A stretch of DNA of 26,888 nucleotides from Methanobacteriota archaeon (lineage in GTDB: Archaea; Altiarchaeota; Altiarchaeia; IMC4; QMZM01). The notes beneath the pieces are model-generated. The model had not been told where the DNA came from. It worked only from the letters and a program-made list of their open reading frames with translations, and made no database searches. The stretch is taken from positions 1-26,888 of the forward strand of contig CAIYYO010000297.1 of NCBI GenBank assembly GCA_903930485.1. Direction: 5' to 3'. The stretch's first letter is position 1. Each line of letters begins with the position of its first letter. Below, piece after piece: positions 24,963-26,888 of the stretch. The position numbers and the translations under genes were made by a program.

Positions 24963-25016
24963 ATGCCGGCGCTTTTTATGCCCTGCTCTTAATATGCTTA
25001 TTGAGGAAAACAAAAA
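24963..25016 (+). promoter_or_regulatory. Promoter and leader of the first small membrane-protein gene
   Basis: A TATA-like CTTTTTATG (24972-24980) lies about 40 bases before ATG 25017, followed by GAGG (25003-25006), a Shine-Dalgarno-like site, and AAAACAAAAAATG. The gap at 25490-25541 has the same plan and much of the same sequence (CTTTT, TCTTAA, GAGG, AACAAAAAATG), so the leader is duplicated along with its flanks. Confidence 0.5.
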
Positions 25017-25409
25017 ATGTCAGTGATATACGATATCCTGGGTTTTGGCATAAACCTTGTGGCGATTACCTTAGCCGTGTGGCTTACAGCTAAGGTTCTT
25101 AAATTCAAGAAGCAGGATGTTAGGTCCGCTGCGTTCTTTGCATTGGTTTACTATGTTGTCTTTAATGTTCTAGGCTCGTTACTCGGCTCAATCTACACAA
25201 ACGGCGCCACGCCCGAGGCGAGATTAGCGAACAGCCTGATTTACGGTCTGATTTTATGGGCCATATTGCTCCTTGCATCGATAAAGGTCTTCTACAGGGA
25301 AGGCTGGATAAAGACGATTGCGGCGGTTATCATTACAACGTCGTTATGGTGGATCATCGGATTTGTTTTGATTCAGATATTCCAGTCGATGGGTGCTTTT
25401 GGCGGGTAA
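25017..25409 (+). CDS. Small four-helix membrane protein, paralog 1
   Basis: 130 residues, four predicted membrane segments. Not a family I recognise. Features shared with the next two genes: an amphipathic WLTAKVLKFKK (residues 22-32) after the first helix, AAFFAL, SIKVFYREGWIKT around residues 88-100, and the MGAF ending shared with the second copy. The LKFK and EGW[IL]KT motifs probably face the cytoplasm (inferred from Lys/Arg content). Its own leader has a GAGG ribosome-binding-like site, unlike the leaderless neighbours. Adjacent to the DRG GTPase gene. Confidence 0.75.
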   Translation: MSVIYDILGFGINLVAITLAVWLTAKVLKFKKQDVRSAAFFALVYYVVFNVLGSLLGSIYTNGATPEARLANSLIYGLILWAILLLASIKVFYREGWIKTIAAVIITTSLWWIIGFVLIQIFQSMGAFGG

Positions 25410-25411
25410 GC

Positions 25412-25489
25412 AAATTCGACGAACAGGTCGTCGGGCTGAACCACGTCCTCAAGGACGGCGACGTGCTGACGATAGTGAAGAACAGGTGA
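25412..25489 (+). pseudogene. Detached TGS-domain tail of a DRG GTPase (direct repeat copy 2)
   Basis: 26 codons including a stop that encode the last 25 residues of the GTPase with a single change (TNR to KNR). It starts two bases after the stop of the small membrane-protein gene and in a different frame from it. The frame extends upstream into that gene without a sensible start, and no slippery heptamer is evident at the junction, so it is probably not translated. Most differences are synonymous, which means that it diverged while part of a functional GTPase gene. It is best read as a recombination scar, or the displaced end of the original gene after insertion of a segment. Confidence 0.8.
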
Positions 25490-25541
25490 AGCAGCCGCTT
25501 TTAAACCCCTTTCTTAAATAATTAATCGAGGCGAACAAAAA
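25490..25541 (+). promoter_or_regulatory. Promoter and leader of the second small membrane-protein gene
   Basis: Diverged duplicate of 24963-25016: CTTTTAAACCCC (25498-25509), TCTTAAATAATTAA (25512-25525) and CGAGGCGAACAAAAAATG. Either AT-rich stretch could be the TATA element. GAGG (25528-25531) is a Shine-Dalgarno-like site. Confidence 0.45.
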
Positions 25542-25928
25542 ATGTTAACCGATCTATTGATTTATCTGGTCACTTTTGTGATGATGTTCTTAGCCATGTG
25601 GCTTGTTTCCAAGGCTCTTAAATTCAAGAAGAAGGATATAAGGCCTGCGGCGCTGTTCGCCCTGGTTTTCATCGTTTTGGGCTTTTGCCTGAGCATGTTG
25701 TTCGATCTGGTATATTCAAACGGCAACTCAGGCGATCAGGACACGGTGGTTTTTGGATTGATATCCCTGGCGCTATTCATCCTTGCGTGGGTCTTATCTA
25801 TAAAGTTCTTCTATGGGGAAGGATGGCTCAAAACAATCGCAGCATCAGTCATCGTGTGGTTAATTACGGCGGCTATCACCTGGCTTTTGGGTGCCGCGCT
25901 TTGGCAGATGGGCGCCTTCAGCCTGTAA
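25542..25928 (+). CDS. Small four-helix membrane protein, paralog 2
   Basis: 128 residues, four membrane segments, clearly homologous to the gene before it: WLVSKALKFKKKDIRPAALFAL (20-41), LSIKFFYGEGWLKTIAAS (about 87-104) and the final MGAF. Together with the preceding TGS tail and leader it forms one unit of about 517 bases, matching the previous unit of about 525 bases. Function unknown. Confidence 0.75.
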   Translation: MLTDLLIYLVTFVMMFLAMWLVSKALKFKKKDIRPAALFALVFIVLGFCLSMLFDLVYSNGNSGDQDTVVFGLISLALFILAWVLSIKFFYGEGWLKTIAASVIVWLITAAITWLLGAALWQMGAFSL

Positions 25929-25964
25929 TTCGTGGGAACTATTCAGCTCCTCTAATGCGACGAA

Positions 25965-26300
25965 ATGGCTTTGTTATTCAGCGCCCTTGATTGGGCAATA
26001 ATAGCATTTGTCCTCTGGATAATATCAAAAATCCTTAAATTCAAGAGGAACGGTTTAGTCCCTGCAGCGTTTCTTTCGCTTTTTTACATCGTCATTGGAT
26101 ACGTATTCCCAGTGGCCGTAACCGGGCCTCCCGAAAACGTCGCATTTATGGCTTTCGTCTGGGTCTTGTCGATGAAGTTATCATACAATGAGGGCTGGCT
26201 TAAAACGTTCGCAGCATCTGTGATCGTATGGATAGGCTCGGCGACTCTTATCGTGGTCGCAGGTTTATTACTCTGGCAGATTGCCGTGTCAGGGATTTGA
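25965..26300 (+). CDS. Small membrane protein, paralog 3
   Basis: 111 residues, three to four membrane segments, shortest of the three paralogs. It keeps ISKILKFKR (19-27), PAAFLSL, and SMKLSYNEGWLKTFAASVIVW (about 72-92). Begins 36 bases after the previous stop; this gap lacks the duplicated TGS tail and leader, so the gene arose by a separate or older duplication. No Shine-Dalgarno-like sequence is seen, so it may depend on transcription from the second gene. It ends four bases before the stop of the convergent surface-protein gene. Confidence 0.7.
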   Translation: MALLFSALDWAIIAFVLWIISKILKFKRNGLVPAAFLSLFYIVIGYVFPVAVTGPPENVAFMAFVWVLSMKLSYNEGWLKTFAASVIVWIGSATLIVVAGLLLWQIAVSGI

Positions 26301-26304
26301 TTGA

Positions 26305-26888
26305 TCATTTGTTCTTCCTTCTTTCTCTTAGATAAAGCGCCAGGAACAGCATAGTGGTGACTCCTAAGGCGATCAACACGATCTGCTCGGTCGTGTATCC
26401 GGGTTTTTTCTGCGCCTGTAGCGTGATCTCCTGCGTGCTGTGGTATCCTCCTTCAAGGGTTCCGTAATCGAATTCTATGGTCGCGGGTTTCCATATTGGG
26501 GGAAAGTAGTCGATGGTTACGGTCCTTTCCTCGTTCTGTTTCAGGTTTTCTATTTTTACGCTCTCTACTATCCAGCCCAGCGGGTACCTTCTAGGGGATA
26601 TGACGAGGCTTGACAGGTTCTCCCGGGCCTTGACCTTCAGCACCACCGTATTCTCGGTGTTCTCCACGGTAACGTCGATAGGTACCGGTTTGACGATCCT
26701 TCCCTGCAGGGCCGGATTATTCCCGGCCGCAGAATCGTTGGCCGAGACGTTTTCCCGTCCCATGCTGGCCGTGAAATTCAGGGACGCAACGTCTTCTACG
26801 GTGTTGCAGTAATACGCCGTGATGTTGGCCTGGAAGTTTCCGGTGAACGGCGGGTAGTAATACATCTCCAGGTCGGCATGGTCTCCGG
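26305..26888 (-). CDS. C-terminal part of a membrane-anchored surface protein (partial)
   Basis: The frame is open across the right edge (the residues before M at 26865 read GDHADLE), so the start is outside the window. About 193 residues are visible: the end of one beta domain (MYYYPPFTGNFQANITAYYC), a second beta-sandwich of CARDB/Ig type (about 60-150 from the edge) with DVTVENTENTVVLKV and RTVTIDYFPP, then a linker, a C-terminal membrane helix (TTEQIVLIALGVTTMLFLAL) and a RERRKNK tail. The anchor layout is the same as in the surface proteins at 7384-15034 and 16594-20895. N-glycosylation sequons (NxS/T) occur several times. Confidence 0.8.
   Translation of the reverse strand, partial: GDHADLEMYYYPPFTGNFQANITAYYCNTVEDVASLNFTASMGRENVSANDSAAGNNPALQGRIVKPVPIDVTVENTENTVVLKVKARENLSSLVISPRRYPLGWIVESVKIENLKQNEERTVTIDYFPPIWKPATIEFDYGTLEGGYHSTQEITLQAQKKPGYTTEQIVLIALGVTTMLFLALYLRERRKNK

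Noticed and set aside
25256..25489. A translated fusion of the first small membrane protein to the TGS tail by frameshifting
   Set aside because: The frames differ, but no slippery heptamer was found before the TAA at 25407-25409 and the tail frame upstream of 25412 is meaningless. Kept only as a scar.
1..26888. CRISPR arrays, tRNA, rRNA, transposase or integrase genes
   Set aside because: No regularly spaced short repeats, cloverleaf-like sequences, DDE or recombinase motifs were noticed on either strand. I did not run a search tool, so small RNAs could be missed.

Overview
The window looks like archaeal chromosome. It carries a replication factor C large-subunit-type clamp-loader gene, a DRG-family GTPase with a C-terminal TGS domain, frequent ATA and AGG codons, and TATA-like boxes about 27 bases upstream of start codons, as expected for leaderless archaeal transcripts. 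The many secreted Cys-rich modules of the type CxNGVCE...NCPxDC / DGxCDPDC suggest a DPANN-type or otherwise deep-branching archaeon. That lineage guess is inference; I see no rRNA or tRNA gene to test it.

Region 1 (1-801, minus) is an AT-rich island with a radical SAM gene. It is split by a frame change near base 618 and runs off the left edge. Region 2 (894-15034, minus) is a seven-gene operon read from right to left, with stop/start overlaps at most junctions. It starts with a 2111-residue membrane-anchored surface protein, then a PKD/Cys-module surface protein, then five consecutive paralogous polytopic membrane proteins that resemble VirB6/TrbL of type IV secretion systems. Region 3 (15120-21707, plus) is a divergent, tightly packed five-gene operon. 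It encodes a VirB2-like membrane hairpin fused to a PKD domain and a zinc metalloprotease-like domain, two membrane-anchored Cys-module proteins, a secreted transglutaminase-like protein, and a Cys-rich protein ending in a second VirB2-like hairpin. The two operons share an 85-base divergent promoter containing a 10-base inverted repeat.

Region 4 (21727-23788, minus) holds a TerC/DUF475-type membrane protein followed by the clamp-loader gene. Region 5 (23865-26300, plus) holds the DRG GTPase and three paralogous small four-helix membrane proteins. A detached, almost perfectly conserved copy of the last 25 codons of the GTPase lies between the first two small genes. Region 6 (26305 to the right edge, minus) is the C-terminal part of another membrane-anchored surface protein.

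The two divergent operons (about 20.8 kb) together look like an uncharacterised envelope-spanning machine. It would comprise a set of VirB6-like channel subunits, pilin-like hairpins, large anchored adhesin-like proteins and two extracellular enzyme-like domains. No ATPase (VirB4/VirB11/VirD4 type) is encoded in the window, so any motor must be elsewhere. The domain assignments come from reading the sequence by eye; none was checked by database search.
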